Assembly (NCBI RefSeq): GCF_032884065.1
Contig: NW_027062693.1
Coordinates: 992,001-1,056,000 of the forward strand
Direction: 5' to 3'
Length of the DNA stretch: 64,000 bases
DNA from: Artemia franciscana
Taxonomy: Eukaryota; Arthropoda; Branchiopoda; Anostraca; Artemiidae
Positions within the stretch are counted from its first letter, which is position 1. Each line of letters opens with the position of its first letter. The notes below the pieces were generated by a model, which was given only the letters and a program-made list of their open reading frames with translations, did not search any database and was not told the origin of the DNA. Shown one piece after another: positions 10,185-22,243 of this stretch. The position numbers and the translations under genes were made by a program.

Positions 10185-10739
10185 TCATCTATCAAAAAGC
10201 TGTATAAGCAGACCAAAGGATGGACATGATCGATTCTGCGGCATAGTTCTTGATAAAGTTTATCTTTTTAGCGCCGTATTGATTTGATTAAAATGACAGC
10301 AGGCAAACGCCTTGGCCTTCTAAGGCAGCTCAGACATACTTTTCTTGGGCAATTCTAAGAATCCTCTTTTACACTTTAATTATACGATGTCTGCCTTATT
10401 GCCCAGTTGTGTGGCTGTATATTTCGCCTTCTGCTCCCCGACCACTTTCTAGCATTTACAAAGAAGCCATAAATCTAAGCTAGGACACAAATCTGTCTAC
10501 AACTAAACTTACTGGATGCTGAAAAGCTTCATATTCGTTCCTGTGCATCCTTAATTTTTTCTTCAGCTATACAGTGATCTTCCCAAGTTCCTTAGGTTGT
10601 TAATTGTTCTTGACCGACAATTGTTCTTAAAACCGTTATTGTTATTTACCGTTATTCACTGTGAAATTGTCAAAACCTTAAATTGTCTTGAAAGCTTTTT
10701 GTTTTTTTCTTTGCATTTTTACTCCCGTGATTTTCCCAG

Positions 10740-11030
10740 GTTCTTGAGATTTAATATAATTCAAGTGAGATTTAGTATAATTTAAATTATTTACAATCCA
10801 TTTGATTCAAATTATTTAATTTGGATTATAATTATAATAAATACAATTCAAATTGGATTTAATATGATTCAAATTATTTAGTTCATAAAATTACAATTAT
10901 TTACAATTCATATTAATCCATATTATTTGCTTCGAATTATATTTATAATAAATAAAATTCAAATTGTTTAGTATCGTTCAGTTAGTATAATTCAAATATT
11001 AATAGCATAATTCAAATTTTCTTATTGGTT
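10740..11030. repeat. Degenerate AT-rich repeats (ATTCAAATT motif)
   Basis: Motifs such as ATAATTCAAATT, TTTAATTTGGATTATAATTA and ATAATAAATACAATTCAAATT recur irregularly about every 20-60 bp. This is low-complexity sequence with no gene. Confidence 0.7.
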
Positions 11031-11975
11031 TTACTAATTTAGATCGAGAATCAATTGCAAAAAGCTCTTAAACGCAGGACGTGTCTCTACCCATATCTAT
11101 TTCTTCAGGCAGCTGCAAGCTAGGCACAGTCTCAAAATTAAGTTTGACTTGTGTCGTCTTAATAAAACACGTGTCAAGAGCTCTCTGCGTATAATCCCAT
11201 ATAGTCTCTGGTAGAACAAAAATTCATTGATAAAACGTTAAGATTCAAATCAACGTTTCAGCTTGTCTGTCTTTTTAAGCGACAGGTACCATATCTATGG
11301 CAAACCTTGCAGCAGCAGGTACCAAACCCAATGCCCCATATTGCCGAGTTGAGCATAAATCTACTGTTTTACCAAATAGATGTGTGGTAATATGCCATTT
11401 TAAACAGATTTACTCGCCGCCCCATTGCTACCAGCAAGAATTTTCTCTCAGACATCGGGTAACGAGACTTTCATTTTTACATTTTTCATATTATTTTCTA
11501 AAAGACATAGTCGTGTCTCGCAGATGTTTACGCTAGAATGTAGATCATTAATAGTTCTCTTTTCCCTTTCTTGCCATTATTACTTACATTATACTTTGCC
11601 TCAGGGTGCATCTCTTGTATACTCAAATTATTTTTTCCCACGGTTCGTTCTCTTTTCATCATCTACAATACTTTTCACACTGTTTTGCTGAATGACTTGA
11701 TTGATTCACTTGAGTTTTTACACAATCATGGTCTATTTATTATTATACTTTGTGTCCTTTTCTAACTCCAATGTAACATCGTTCTTAGCTTTCTTTCCAA
11801 AGATCTCCCACATGGTCAAATTAACTTTAACCAGAGGTCTTGATTTTCCGAATCTCATTTTTTTTTCTGTTTATTTTTTTACAGCTATAGTAAAAATTTT
11901 ATACCAACTCAGGATTAGACTACTATCTGTAACAGCAGTTTTGAGATTTTTCTTTTCTTTTTTTGAGACGTAAAC
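11031..11975. other. No gene recognised
   Basis: Overlapping open frames of 64-90 codons on the + strand (11297-11973) are rich in Phe, Leu and Ser and have no recognisable motifs. They precede the RTE-like LINE remnant and could be its decayed upstream part, but I see no endonuclease motif. Confidence 0.4.
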
Positions 11976-13150
11976 GTGGTGTACAGGCTCACAAACGAAA
12001 TGATAGGAAAGATGCCCCAAAGATCGAGTTACGAGAAAGTTCAGAATAGAAAGATTCCCAAAACAACTGGAAAAATTAATGGAAGATGGGTCTCCCTCTT
12101 GAAAAAAGTTCTAAATAGACCGAAATTAATGAACCGAGAAAGTATATCTATCACAGCGTTCCCAAGCCTAAATATTGACGAGATGAGAGTCCTCTTGTAT
12201 CGGCAAAATTAGTCGTGGCAGTGAAGAACTCAAGAATGGAAGATTGCCGGTGAAGATTGCATAAAATCCAAAATGTCAAGGCGTCAGTGATGACAGGTCT
12301 TTGATTCCAAAGGCGTCAGTGATGACAGGTCTTTCCGTTTGGACAACAGTGACTGCATCAATTGGGTAGTCTGAAAAAGTCCCCGGTAACCAGACCAAAG
12401 TCACAATTGTAAAGATTTTCAAGAAAGACATGAGACTTATTTTTGAAAACTGGCGGGGAGTAGACCTGATATCTGGTTTTATCATGCTAGAAAGACTGAA
12501 AAAAAAACAAAAAACACTCGAGCCGTATTTGAGAGCAGAGCTCTCGCTGGTTTTCGTTGTGGTAAATGTAGCTTAGACGTCATGTTAACCCCAACAACCA
12601 ATATAGGAGAAATCAATGAGTGGTCCAACAAGACCTATATGCTCCTCATTGACTTTGTAAAGGCCTTTGATTCAATGAATTAAGACACTCTCGGCGAAAC
12701 CCTGAAGTATATTTCTAAGAAAATAATAAGCCGTATCATGGTTTTTTATGAAAACACTGAATGTCGCATTAAGATTGGGAACGGGACGACTATGTATTTC
12801 AAAATAATATCAGGAGTTTGGCAAGGATGCGTTTTCACACCGTTCATGTTTGTCGTTTTGATGGATTCTGTTTTGAGGGAAGCGACTGGCTTTGGAGTGA
12901 TAGTCGGAAACAAACTTTTGTCTGACCTAGACTTCATTAATGACGTGGCAAATCTGGCTCCTCTACGAAGTGAGCAATAAAGCAGAGGGAGTTGGCGTTC
13001 AGAAATGTATGCCTTAGGCGCATATTCAACATCGGCTGGCAACAAAAGTTAGTAACGTCGAGATCCGCCGGAGAACTGGCTAGTCGGCAATATCTGAAGT
13101 GGTGAAGAAGAAAAGATGGAACCTGGTTCCAGGAGGAACCTGGCAATCCC
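11976..13150 (+). mobile_element. RTE-like LINE remnant (RT and C-terminal part)
   Basis: The + strand shows, across frames: a pre-RT segment (RWVSLLKKVLNRP, 12091-12130), an RT start (FRCGKCSLDVM, near 12550), FVKAFDSMN followed by a stop (near 12655-12680), SGVWQGCVFTPFMFVVLMDS (12811-12870), LLSDLDFINDVANLA (12917-12961) and a C-terminal piece with [15 protein letters not shown]. The order and wording match RTE/BovB-type LINE RTs. The usual FADD catalytic motif reads FIND here, so an essential aspartate is lost, and there are stops and frameshifts. It ends about 50 bp before CZIB exon 13199-13308, antisense to that gene. Confidence 0.82.
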
Positions 13151-13198
13151 TCTGGATACGTCTACGGCCCTGTGTACACACATAAAACTTTCACTTAC

Positions 13199-13308
13199 TC
13201 TTGGCGAGAAATCCACTGGTTCCATCCCACGACAATCGAAGCTGACAATTGTTTTCATCTTACGATCACCGTCTCCTGTATAAGGCTTGACACTATCAGG
13301 GAATATAT
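13199..13308 (-). CDS. CZIB: CZIB internal exon (phase 1 in, phase 0 out)
   Basis: The acceptor TTTTCTTCCTAG ends at 13309 and the donor is a consensus GTAAGT starting at 13198. The first two bases complete a codon begun by the G ending the previous exon (GAT), followed by 36 codons. The protein [20 protein letters not shown] then [11 protein letters not shown] matches human IKPYNAEDNENFKTIVEFEC then RGLEPVDFQPQ. The exon is 110 bp, as the phases require. A dead RTE-like LINE ends about 50 bp beyond the donor, inside the downstream intron. Confidence 0.95.
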
Positions 13309-13475
13309 CTAGGAAGAAAAGATACAAATATAAAAAAGAAACAAAAAGCCAGTTATGTATACAAATGTCCTGGAAAATAAATCTTTAGTATTTGTACTCG
13401 AATAAAAAAAAATTAAGACTAAAAATTGAAGCTAGGACGTTCACAAAATTTCGCATACATTTGAAGGGTTACAAT

Positions 13476-13552
13476 CATCAGGTTTGCCCCTTCCCTAGTG
13501 ATTTATCACTATTTCCAGTGTTTTTTTTTTTCGCCGGGTGTCAACCCTGTGA
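13476..13552. mobile_element. Fragment of the GTTGCCACC MITE family
   Basis: CCCTAGTGATTTATCACTAT, then TTCCAGTG, and GTGTCAACCCTGTGAA match parts of the 201-bp element at 18898-19098, with the interior deleted or diverged. Confidence 0.55.
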
Positions 13553-13559
13553 ATAATTC

Positions 13560-14483
13560 TTCATAACTATTGGCTTTTAACCAGATGTGGGGGGAGGGGG
13601 GTATGGTTTGAAGGTCACGCTACTATCAAACATATTTTTTTACATGCTAACGATCAAAATAACGACCTTGAAAGTTGACCAATGACGCCATATTTGGCTG
13701 CGAGGGACCCTTAGAGCGCGGTATGGGCCTTGTAGCCCTTCAATTAATTTTGGATCTTACAAAAGGCAAAGAGTCTATTAAACTAATTTACAACTGCTGG
13801 TCTGATGTGACCACCGTGGTGAACAAAAACAAAACGAACCCCTGAAATGTAAAAAAAGACAAACGAAATTTCATATTTTGGCATTTAGTGGCTTGAATGG
13901 TCTGCTAGGGAGTTCTTGTACATTTCACAATTTGGAGGTACTATTTTCATGCCAGTACATTTTCATCTATTTTCACCCTTTTATTAAATGATAAAAAGCT
14001 TCTTCAGCCGTTGACTTCAAAATTAATGATATATTTGGAATCACTCTTTAGAGTTTCGGTAATTATTATCACGGGTCATGTTTTCCTTAAAGTTTGCGAC
14101 CCCTAACTTTATGAAACAGATCGGATGTTTAAGGTTTAAAATTTATTTTAACTAAATTAATTTGTTTAAAATTTACTGTTGAAGTTAAACTAATTTACTC
14201 TGGATAGGATTTGAAATTCTACTTATTTTTTTTTTTTTTACAATTTTTTAGATGGAGTCTATGCGATGCAAAACAAACATAAGAAGATGTTGTAAATGAG
14301 GGAGGAGGGGCTAGAACTATACATAAATCCTAAAAACAATATGATTGATGTATTTTTCCCAAAAAATGTTTATATGCTTCATGAAGTTCATCTTTTAATT
14401 ATGTTTTTTTTTTCAAATTTGAAATAATTCACAACTAAAACATTTTTCTCTGGCGTAATTTGGACAATGGGGCCATTAAAAAT
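13560..14483. other. No gene recognised
   Basis: AT-rich sequence in the 33-kb CZIB intron, with poly-T and poly-A runs. No conserved frame, RNA gene or clear repeat. Confidence 0.4.
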
Positions 14484-14508
14484 GAGAGAGAGAGAGAGGG
14501 AGAGAGAT
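14484..14508. repeat. (GA)n microsatellite
   Basis: About 25 bases of GAGAGA with one GG interruption, immediately upstream of the tandem-core element. Confidence 0.9.
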
Positions 14509-14552
14509 CGGTATATTTAGAAACTATCGCAGGATAGCTAAATTCCGTTTTT

Positions 14553-16998
14553 ATGGCACTTGGTATTAACCAAGTGACATATAGCAATCGCCAATTCTGT
14601 CGGTCTGTCGGTCCCGGTTTTGCTACTTTAGGCACTTCCAGGTAAGCTAGGACGATGAAATTTGGCAGGCGTATCAGGGACATGACCAGCTTAAATTAGA
14701 AATAGTCGTTTTCCAAATTTGACCATCTGGGGGGGGTGGAGTGGGGGGCCGGTTAATTCGTAAAAAATAGAAAAAATGAAGTATTTTTAACTTATGAGCG
14801 GGTGATGGGATATTAATGAAATTTGATGTTTGGAATGATATTGTGTCTCAAAGCATTTATTTTAAATCCCGACCGGATCTGATGACATTGGGGGGAGTTG
14901 GAGGGGGGAAACCTAGAATCTTGGAAAACACTTAGAGTGGAGGGATCGGGATGAGACTTGATGGGAAAAATAAGAACAAGTCCCAGATACATGATTGACA
15001 TAATAGGAACGGATCCACTCTTTTTTTTTTTGGGGGGGGGGGGTAATTCTGAAAAATTAGGAAAAATGAGGTATTTTTAACTTACGAACGGGTGATCGGA
15101 TCTCAATGAAATTTGATGTTTAGAAGGATATCGTGTCTTAGAGCTCTTATTTTAAAGCTTGACCGGATCTGGTGACATTGGGGGGGGGGGAGTTGGGAGG
15201 GGGAAATCTAAGACTTGGAAAACACTTAGCGTGGAGGGATCGGGATGAAACTTGGTGGGAAAAATAAACACAAGTCCTAGATACATGACTGACATAAACG
15301 GAACGGATCCGCTCTCTTTGGGGTAGTTGGGAGGGGGGTATTTCTGAAAAATTAGAAAAAATGAGGTATTTTTAACTTACGAACGAATGATCGGATCTCA
15401 ATGAAATTTGATATTTAGAGGGATGTCGTGGCTCAGAGCTCTTATTTTAAACCCGACCGGATCTGGTGACATTGGGGGAGGGGATTTGGGAGGGGGAAAC
15501 CTTAAACTTGGAAAACACTTAGAGTGGAGGGATCGGGATGAAACTTGGTGGGAAAAATAAGCACAAGTCCTGGATACATGATTGACATAAACGGAACGGA
15601 TCCGCTCTCTTTGGGGTAGTTGGGGGAGGGGTTAATTCTGAAAAATTACAAAAAATGAGGTATTTTTAACTTACGAACCGGTGATCGGATCTCAATGAAA
15701 TTTGATATTTAGAAGGATATCGTGTCTCAAAGCAATTATTTTAAATCCTGACCGGATCTGGTGACATTGGGGGAAGTTTGGGGTGGGGGAACCTAAAATC
15801 ATGGAAAACGCTTAGATTGGAGGGATGAAACTTGGTGGGGAAAATAATCAGAAGTCTTACATACGTGATTTACATAAATGGAACGGATCCACTCTATTGG
15901 GGGGGGGGTGTTAATTCTGAAGAAAAAATGACGTATTTTTAACTTACGAAGGAATAATTGGATCTTCATGAAACTTCATATTTAGAAGGACCTCGTAAAT
16001 CAGATCTCTTATTTTAAATCTCAACCGGATCAAGCGTAATTGGGGGGGGGCAGTTGGGGGAGACCGGAAATCTTAGAAAATACTTAAAAGAGGTGAGATC
16101 AGGAAGAAACTGGATGGGAAGAATAGACACCTGTCTAAGATACGTGACTAACATAACCGGACCAGATCTGCTCTCTTTGGTGGAATTGGGGGGGGGGGGG
16201 TAATTTTGAAAATTGAGGTATTTGTAACTTACGAAAGGGTGACCAGATCTTAATGAAATTTGATATTCAGAAGGATCTTGTGCTTTAAAGTTCCAATCTT
16301 GAATTCCGACCAGATCCTGTGACATTGGGGAGAGTTGGGGAGGGGGGAAACCGGAATTTTTGGAAAACGTGAAAATTGGGGTATTTTTATCTTACGAATA
16401 GATGATTGGATCTTAATGAAATTTGATTTTTAGAAGGAATTCATGTCTCAGAGCTCTTATTTCAAATCCCGACCAGATCTTTAGACATTGGGGGGAGTTG
16501 GAGGGGGAAATCTTGGAAAAACACTTGGAGTGGAGGAATCGGGATGAAGCTTGGTGGATAGAATAAACAAATGTACTTACTGGATTCACTCTCTTTGGGG
16601 GAGTTGGGGGGAGGGTTTCAGTGATTTGGCGAGTTTGGTGCTTCTGGGCGTGCTAGGACGATGAAAATTGGTAGGTGTGTCAGGGAGCTGCACAATTTGA
16701 CTTGATAAAGTCGTTTTCCCAGATTCGACCATCTGGGGGGCTAAAGGTAGAGGAAAAATTAGAAAAAATTAGGTATTTATAACTTACGAGTGGGTGATCA
16801 GATCTTAATGAATTTTGATATTTAGAAGGACATCGTGACTCAGAGCTCTTATTTTAAATTCTGACCGGCATTAAGCCTGTTATTTTCCTTTTTAAATCAA
16901 TCTATTGATTCATAGAATTTTGTTAGAGCTCATACCATATGATCTCTTGGCTCTTAGCTCTTCTCGCCTCGTCACAAATGCCGTATGAGCTCTTAGCT
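14553..16998 (+). mobile_element. Tandem-core element, copy 1 (about 8 units of roughly 290 bp)
   Basis: One end is ATGGCACTTGGTATTAACCA (14553 on) and the other is a segment ending GTATGAGCTCTTAGCT (16998). Between them lie about eight degenerate repeats, each with a GAGGTATTTTTAACTTACGA motif (near 14777, 15067, 15360, 15655, 15928, 16209, 16372, 16767) and long G runs. The same two ends bound the inverted copy at 26098-30034, so this is a discrete element. Flanks TCCGTTTTT and TTTGTTTTT (9 bp, two differences) could be an aged target duplication. No protein is encoded; short open frames repeat unit by unit. Confidence 0.85.
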
Positions 16999-17039
16999 TT
17001 TGTTTTTTACAAATTCTTACATTTAAACAAAAATCACAC

Positions 17040-17720
17040 ACTACGGCTCAGCATTGAAAATTGATGTTAAGAAAGGCACAAATCAGTTGGCGTAAAGATT
17101 AGTTCGTACTTTAGGGGGTAGAAGTCTATTTGTAACCGAGTTCGACTATTGGGAGGGGCTGGTTCGGGTAGTAGTGATCGGTGGTTCGTACAGGCTAGGA
17201 CGGATTTTCCAAATTGCAGAATCAGGTATTCAAGCCGGCCTTTAAGTGGAGGTAAATTCAGTTTTGCGAGGGCTTGATCATAGGGTATGTCGCGGTTTCG
17301 GATGTGGCTAATTCAAGCCACAAGGCTTGAATTAACCTTGTGAACGGTTGAATTAATATGGGCAATGAAACTACAGTCACTAGTGAAAGTTACTCCTAAG
17401 ATTTTCATTACGTTCACAATCGGGAAAGGGACTAGAGGCAAATCTATATTCCGCTTCAGAGGGTTGAAACGAATTGTCTTCGACTTGGCTACATAGATGG
17501 TAAGGTCATGACTTGAGCATTCGGTCTTTAGATGATCAAATAACTGGTCTGAAAACTTTGTTATGATAGTGTTTTGGACTAGGTAAGCGAGCACTATGGA
17601 CAGATCATCTACAAACTTGTAACGGTCGTCGTGCTAACTAAGCAGGGAGTTAATTACAGCCAGGAGAATTATTCCAGCTAATTTCGTGCCTTGTGGGGCC
17701 CCGCAAGAAGTATCTGACCA
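17040..17720 (-). pseudogene. LINE RT C-terminal remnant (CR1/Jockey-like)
   Basis: On the minus strand: GAPQGTKLAGIILLAVIN (17706-17650), a stop, then KFVDDLSIVLAYL (near 17620) with the catalytic DD intact, a 93-codon open segment (17594-17313, with MKILGVTF), and after a small hairpin-forming duplication ALAKLNLPPLKGRLEYLILQ down to about 17100. The motif order (PQGT, F/YVDD, KLLGV, then L..L..RRE) is that of non-LTR retrotransposon RTs. It adjoins the end of the tandem-core element at 16998. Dead: at least one stop and a frame change. Confidence 0.78.
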
Positions 17721-17807
17721 TAATGAATCCGAATCGTTTTCGTGGAGTGCAAAAACTTTTTGTTATATGCATTCATGTATGCTGATATACCCAATACAAA
17801 TAAGATT

Positions 17808-17888
17808 TTGATTGTTTCTTTCCCTCTGGTGTAAAATCTTAAACTTGAAATATCGAAGGTGATAAATATAATTTACAGATGATAATAC
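17808..17888. repeat. 80-bp direct repeat, copy 1
   Basis: GTTTCTTTCCCTCTGGTGTA, then AAATC, and CGAAGGTGATAAATATAATT recur at 18165-18245 with a handful of differences, about 357 bp apart in direct orientation. Confidence 0.88.
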
Positions 17889-18164
17889 GAAATGGAATGA
17901 AGATAGGGAAATACGAAAAATTTAAAAGACTGGGAAATTATAAGCAAAGTTACAGATTGTAAGAAAAATCACAAGACGTGCCAACTCATTGACATGGGTC
18001 AATCAAAAACGGGCAAAGCCCCCCCCTCCCCAATTTTTTAAATTGCATTCAATTTTGGCTTCCATTCCTAGAACAATAACAAAAAAAGATCTTTCCACAA
18101 AAAAAAACCAACTTCACCATATTGAGCTTCTTAAGATTTCAAGAAAATAATTTCTACAAATAAG

Positions 18165-18245
18165 ATTTGGTGTTTCTTTCCCTCTGGTGTAAAATCGGAA
18201 ACTTGAAAAATCGAAGGTGATAAAAATAATTTGCTGATGAATTTC
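18165..18245. repeat. 80-bp direct repeat, copy 2
   Basis: Second copy of 17808-17888. The DNA between the copies (17889-18164) shows no gene. Confidence 0.88.
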
Positions 18246-18436
18246 CACAAAATGTATTTTTCAAGAGAAATTTAGTTGCTTTTTTAATTTTTGCAATGAA
18301 AATGCCATTATTCAGTGAAAAACACAAATAAAGTATATTTGTCATAATCGAGGGGGAGGGGACATATGATTATCCTTTAATTGACACCTCTGGTTGTCGT
18401 TGTGTCGATCTTTATTTCGAGTTCTGGCGCTAATCC

Positions 18437-18769
18437 TTGTTTGTTTCTAAATTTTTGCTTCTTTTTAGTTCGTCTTTCATTTTATCTCAACGCAAATACT
18501 ATAATCAAGAACAAACCAGTAAGAAAGTGATTGCTATCTCTGTTCAACTTTTCTCCCTCAGCAAAATAATCAAAATTAAAAAAATTCTCGAATATTTTTG
18601 GCATAATTCACTTGTTTTGAGGGATATTGACGCAGATGCAGAAGTCCAAGAAATATTTCTTGTACAAAAGTCCAGCAAAGACGACAGCACGACCAATGCG
18701 AAACAACAAAATTTATTTATTTTTCGTCTGTATAAACCTTTTTTAATTTTCATTCCAATCACCAATTAA
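18437..18769 (+). other. 110-codon open frame, unrecognised
   Basis: The longest open frame in this stretch. Its start is TTG, not ATG, and it is rich in Lys, Ile, Phe and Ser with a hydrophobic start and end. No domain or splice context is evident and codon use looks like the AT-rich background. More likely chance than gene. Confidence 0.15.
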
Positions 18770-18897
18770 ATAACTTTTCGAAATATCCTAGTAGATGTCA
18801 TTTCAAAATGACGTAATCTGAATAATTTTAAAGAATAATCAAAGGAAATTCTTTTTGGCATTCGATGGGATGAATTAACCTCCAGTATGACAGATTC

Positions 18898-19098
18898 ATG
18901 AACAGGGTTGCCACCCCTAGTGATTTATCATTATTTCTAGTGATTTTTTATACTGCCTAAACAACCAATTTCTAAATCTGCACATAAATCACTAGATTAT
19001 TGAACAAAATCACTAGATTATTGAAGAAAATCACTGAATCAACCAGAAAATCTCTAAAAACTGGTGATTTTTTGTCACAAGGTGGCAACCCTGTTCAT
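18898..19098. mobile_element. 201-bp MITE with 18-bp terminal inverted repeats
   Basis: The left end ATGAACAGGGTTGCCACC is exactly reverse-complementary to the right end GGTGGCAACCCTGTTCAT. The interior is rich in the phrase AAATCACTAGATTATTGAA, repeated twice. Partial relatives occur at 13476-13552 and 42594-42691, so it is a family. No clear target duplication is visible. Confidence 0.88.
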
Positions 19099-19411
19099 TA
19101 ATACATTATTGGTCAGGAACTTTTTATACCATCCTATATTTTTCTTTCGTTGTGGTATGTCCTTATTTCAGTGACTAAAAGTGCAAAAAAAAAGAAACGA
19201 AACGACAAAACAATTTTAAAGCCAGTGAAAGAAAAACGAAACAAAAATGAATTTCTGCAAACAACTACGTCAAGCCGTCAACAGAAATAGAAGAAGAAGA
19301 AGAGAAAACACAGAAAATGAAGCAAAAATCCCTTTAAAAATGCATTAAAACATCCATCTTATTAGGAAAAAGGATATTTGTGACACAAAATACAGTTACT
19401 AATGGTCCTAT

Positions 19412-20674
19412 CAAACAGTTCGTGGTAAACAACTGTAGTAAGGAGCGACCCGGCTCAATAGTAACCGAAACCCTAAAATACAGAATTTTTATACCAATAG
19501 ATACATCAAAAGAATAGCATTTTAATGAAGATTTTGAATATATAAGTTGCATCAAATTTAGTCCTACCCATCAGAAGTTACGAGCCTGAAAAAATTCGCG
19601 TTATTTTAGAAAATAGGGGAAAACACCCCCTAAAAGTTATAGAATCGAAAATCACGAATATCACACGAAAGTCACACCATCAGATTCAGCGTATAGCGGC
19701 ACCTAGGCCCCCTCCCGCGCTCATTTTTCTCAAAGTCATCGGATAAAAAAATTGAGATAGCCATTTTGTTCAGCATAGTCGAAAAACCTAATAACAATGT
19801 CTTTGGGGACGACTTAATTCCTCACAGTCCCCGGGGGAGGGGTTGCAAGTTGCGAACTTTGACCATTGTTTAAATACAGTAATGGTTACTGGGAAGTGTA
19901 CAGACGTTTTTCAGGGGGACTTTTTCACAGTGGGGGGTTGGGGGAGGGGTTACGTGGGAGGATCTTTCCGTGGAGGAAATTATCATGAGGGAAGAGAATT
20001 TCCATGAAAGGGTTACAGGATTTTCTAGCATTATATAAACAAAAAAAAATGAGAAAATAAATAAAAAAATTTTTTTCAACTGGAAGTAAGAACAGCATTA
20101 AAACTTAAAACGAACAGAAATTATTACGTATATAAGGGGGTTCGTCTCCTCTTCAATACCTGGCTCTTTACGCTAAAGTATTCTTAGTAATTACAACTAT
20201 ATATTCTACGGCCTTTGTGATTCAGGGGTCATTCTTAAAGAATTGGGACAAAATTCAAGCTTTAGTGCAAAGAGCGAGGTATTAACGAGAGGGGTGAACC
20301 CCCTCACATATAGAATAAAAATATACAAATACAGAAGTTCGCTACGTAAGTTACGTATATTTATTACTAATGAATTCGTAATAAAATAAAAAAATAATGT
20401 TCGTAATAAAATAAAAAAATTCTAGTTGCCTTTTTAAGTAACCCGAAGTTAGAGGGCAACTAGGTCTCCTCCCCCACCCCTTTTTTATCAAATCGTCTGA
20501 TCAAAACAATGAGAAAGCCATTTAGTCAAAAAAAAAAAATTAATATGCAAATTTCGTTTTAATTGTTAATGTACGGTGAGCCAAAATCAAAATCTGCATT
20601 AATTTAAAAACGTTCAGAAACTATATAAAAAAACAAGTTTTTTCAACTGAAAGTAAAGAGCAACATTAAAAATT
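19412..20674 (+). repeat. AGGAGCGAC-family composite repeat, copy 1
   Basis: Starts at AACAGTTCGTGGTAAACAAC, then AAGGAGCGACCCGGCTCAAT. It runs through the family's landmarks in order: CAGATTCAGCGTAT, GGCACCTAGGCCCCCTCCC, GACGTTTTTCAGGGGGAC, an internal inverted pair around 20100-20340 (ACCTGGCTCTTTACGCTAAAG ... GAGCGAGGTATTAACGAG), GGGCAACTAGG, CATTAATTTAAAAACGTTCA, and AAGTAAAGAGCAACATTAAA. Non-coding throughout. It abuts the outer end of the giant inverted duplication at about 20675. Confidence 0.85.
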
Positions 20675-21424
20675 TAGACTTTTTGTCATAATCTTTAAAA
20701 ACAACGGTGCTGAAACACAAGAGTCGTTGAACTGGAATACAGAATTTTTTTCATATTCTGTATATTATTGTCCAACAGTTGGGTAAGTGTAGGCATATGA
20801 TACTGGAACCACTCACAGTTGTATCTTCAAACAAGGATTACTTATTGTTATATTTATTTATCCATATTGTTTCCTTTTTTACTATTTAATAGACAGAATA
20901 AAACCTTTTTTGCAATGTATATAGAGAAATCATAGTACTAAGAACCTATTCACATTTTTTTCTGTGATATTTTTCTAGTTATCAGATTACTTTCCACCTT
21001 TTTCTTGTTTTTTGCTGTTCCACACCTGAATGTTCAAAGTTTTTTGGTATTTATCGGGGGGAGGGGGAATATCTTAAGTGAAATAAGTTAGACATTGGTC
21101 TACAAGTATTTTGCTTAGGTTTTTAAAAACTTAAAAATTTTCTTTAGAAAAGTAGTTACTGTTTACTTACTGTCGAGGTTATACATGTACACGATTTTGT
21201 ATAGCATAAATTCCTCGGCATTATTTGAAAAAACGATCAGAAATTAAATAATTTTTTGTTTCAACTGAAAGTAAGGAGTGATATTAAACCTTAAAACGAA
21301 CAGAAACTATTCCGTATATGAGGGGGCTGCCCCCCTGAAAAAACAAAGTAGATCACTGAAGTTTTTTCTGCATTAAATTTAAATTAAAAACGGTCAAAGG
21401 TTAATAAAAAAAAACACAGAACAT

Positions 21425-22243
21425 TTTGAGGGAAGTAAAGAGTGAAGTTGAAACTTAAACGAACAAAAATTAGGCTATTGCTTCACAGTCTATCTAAGAA
21501 ATATCAATAAAAGAAGTACACATAAACAAAATAATCATAATTCCCTATGTTTGTAGGATTATCGAAAACTAGCGCTTTACTGAAAACACAAAACACTATG
21601 GGAGTTTTGGTATAGTAAAAGCAAACGGATTAAGGACACTATCTTAACCATCTTGATAGTATTAGGACTAAAGACTAGCTTTAAAATTTTTTCATAATTG
21701 AAGTTTCCGTTGTATGGAGAGAAATTACCGGACGTCCAAAGTTCATATTGTGACTTATTTGACCATCATTTTGAGTAATACTAAAGCATATTTTGTATAA
21801 TTTAAGATTGTTTATTACTCACTATTGGTATTATAGTGGGTGAGACCAAAATGTTGCCTGATAAATCAATCAAATACTTCTGCATGCTGTTCAGTGACTT
21901 TGCGGTTATTAAAAAAGTATTTATTTTTATGGTTGTCTTCTTAAGATAATTTTAATTGTATACTGAAAGCTACTGATATCACAACTAGTGTAAGACTATG
22001 TAAAGCTTTATTAATTTGTTGTTGTCAGGCTACATACTCGTATTTAACTAATAAATCAACATTCTTGCTTTTTGCTTGGTTTTGTGTTTTCAGTAAAGCG
22101 CTAGTTTTCTATAATCCTATAAACATAGGGAAATATGATTATTTTTTTTCATTTGTACTAGTTTTATTGATATTTTTTAGATAGACTGTGAAGCAATAGC
22201 CTAATTTTTTGCTCGCTTTAAGTTTCGACTTCGCTTTTTACTT
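21425..22243. repeat. Nested inverted repeat inside the left arm
   Basis: 21425-21590 (AAGTAAAGAGTGAAGTTGAA to the AGCGCTTTACTGAAAACAC segment) is reverse-complementary to 22078-22243. The outer ends are a diverged version of the AGGAGCGAC-family terminus (AAGTAAGGAGCGACATTAAA). Counterparts in the right arm are 40697-40925 and 36064-36215, pushed apart by the TTAA element. Confidence 0.85.
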
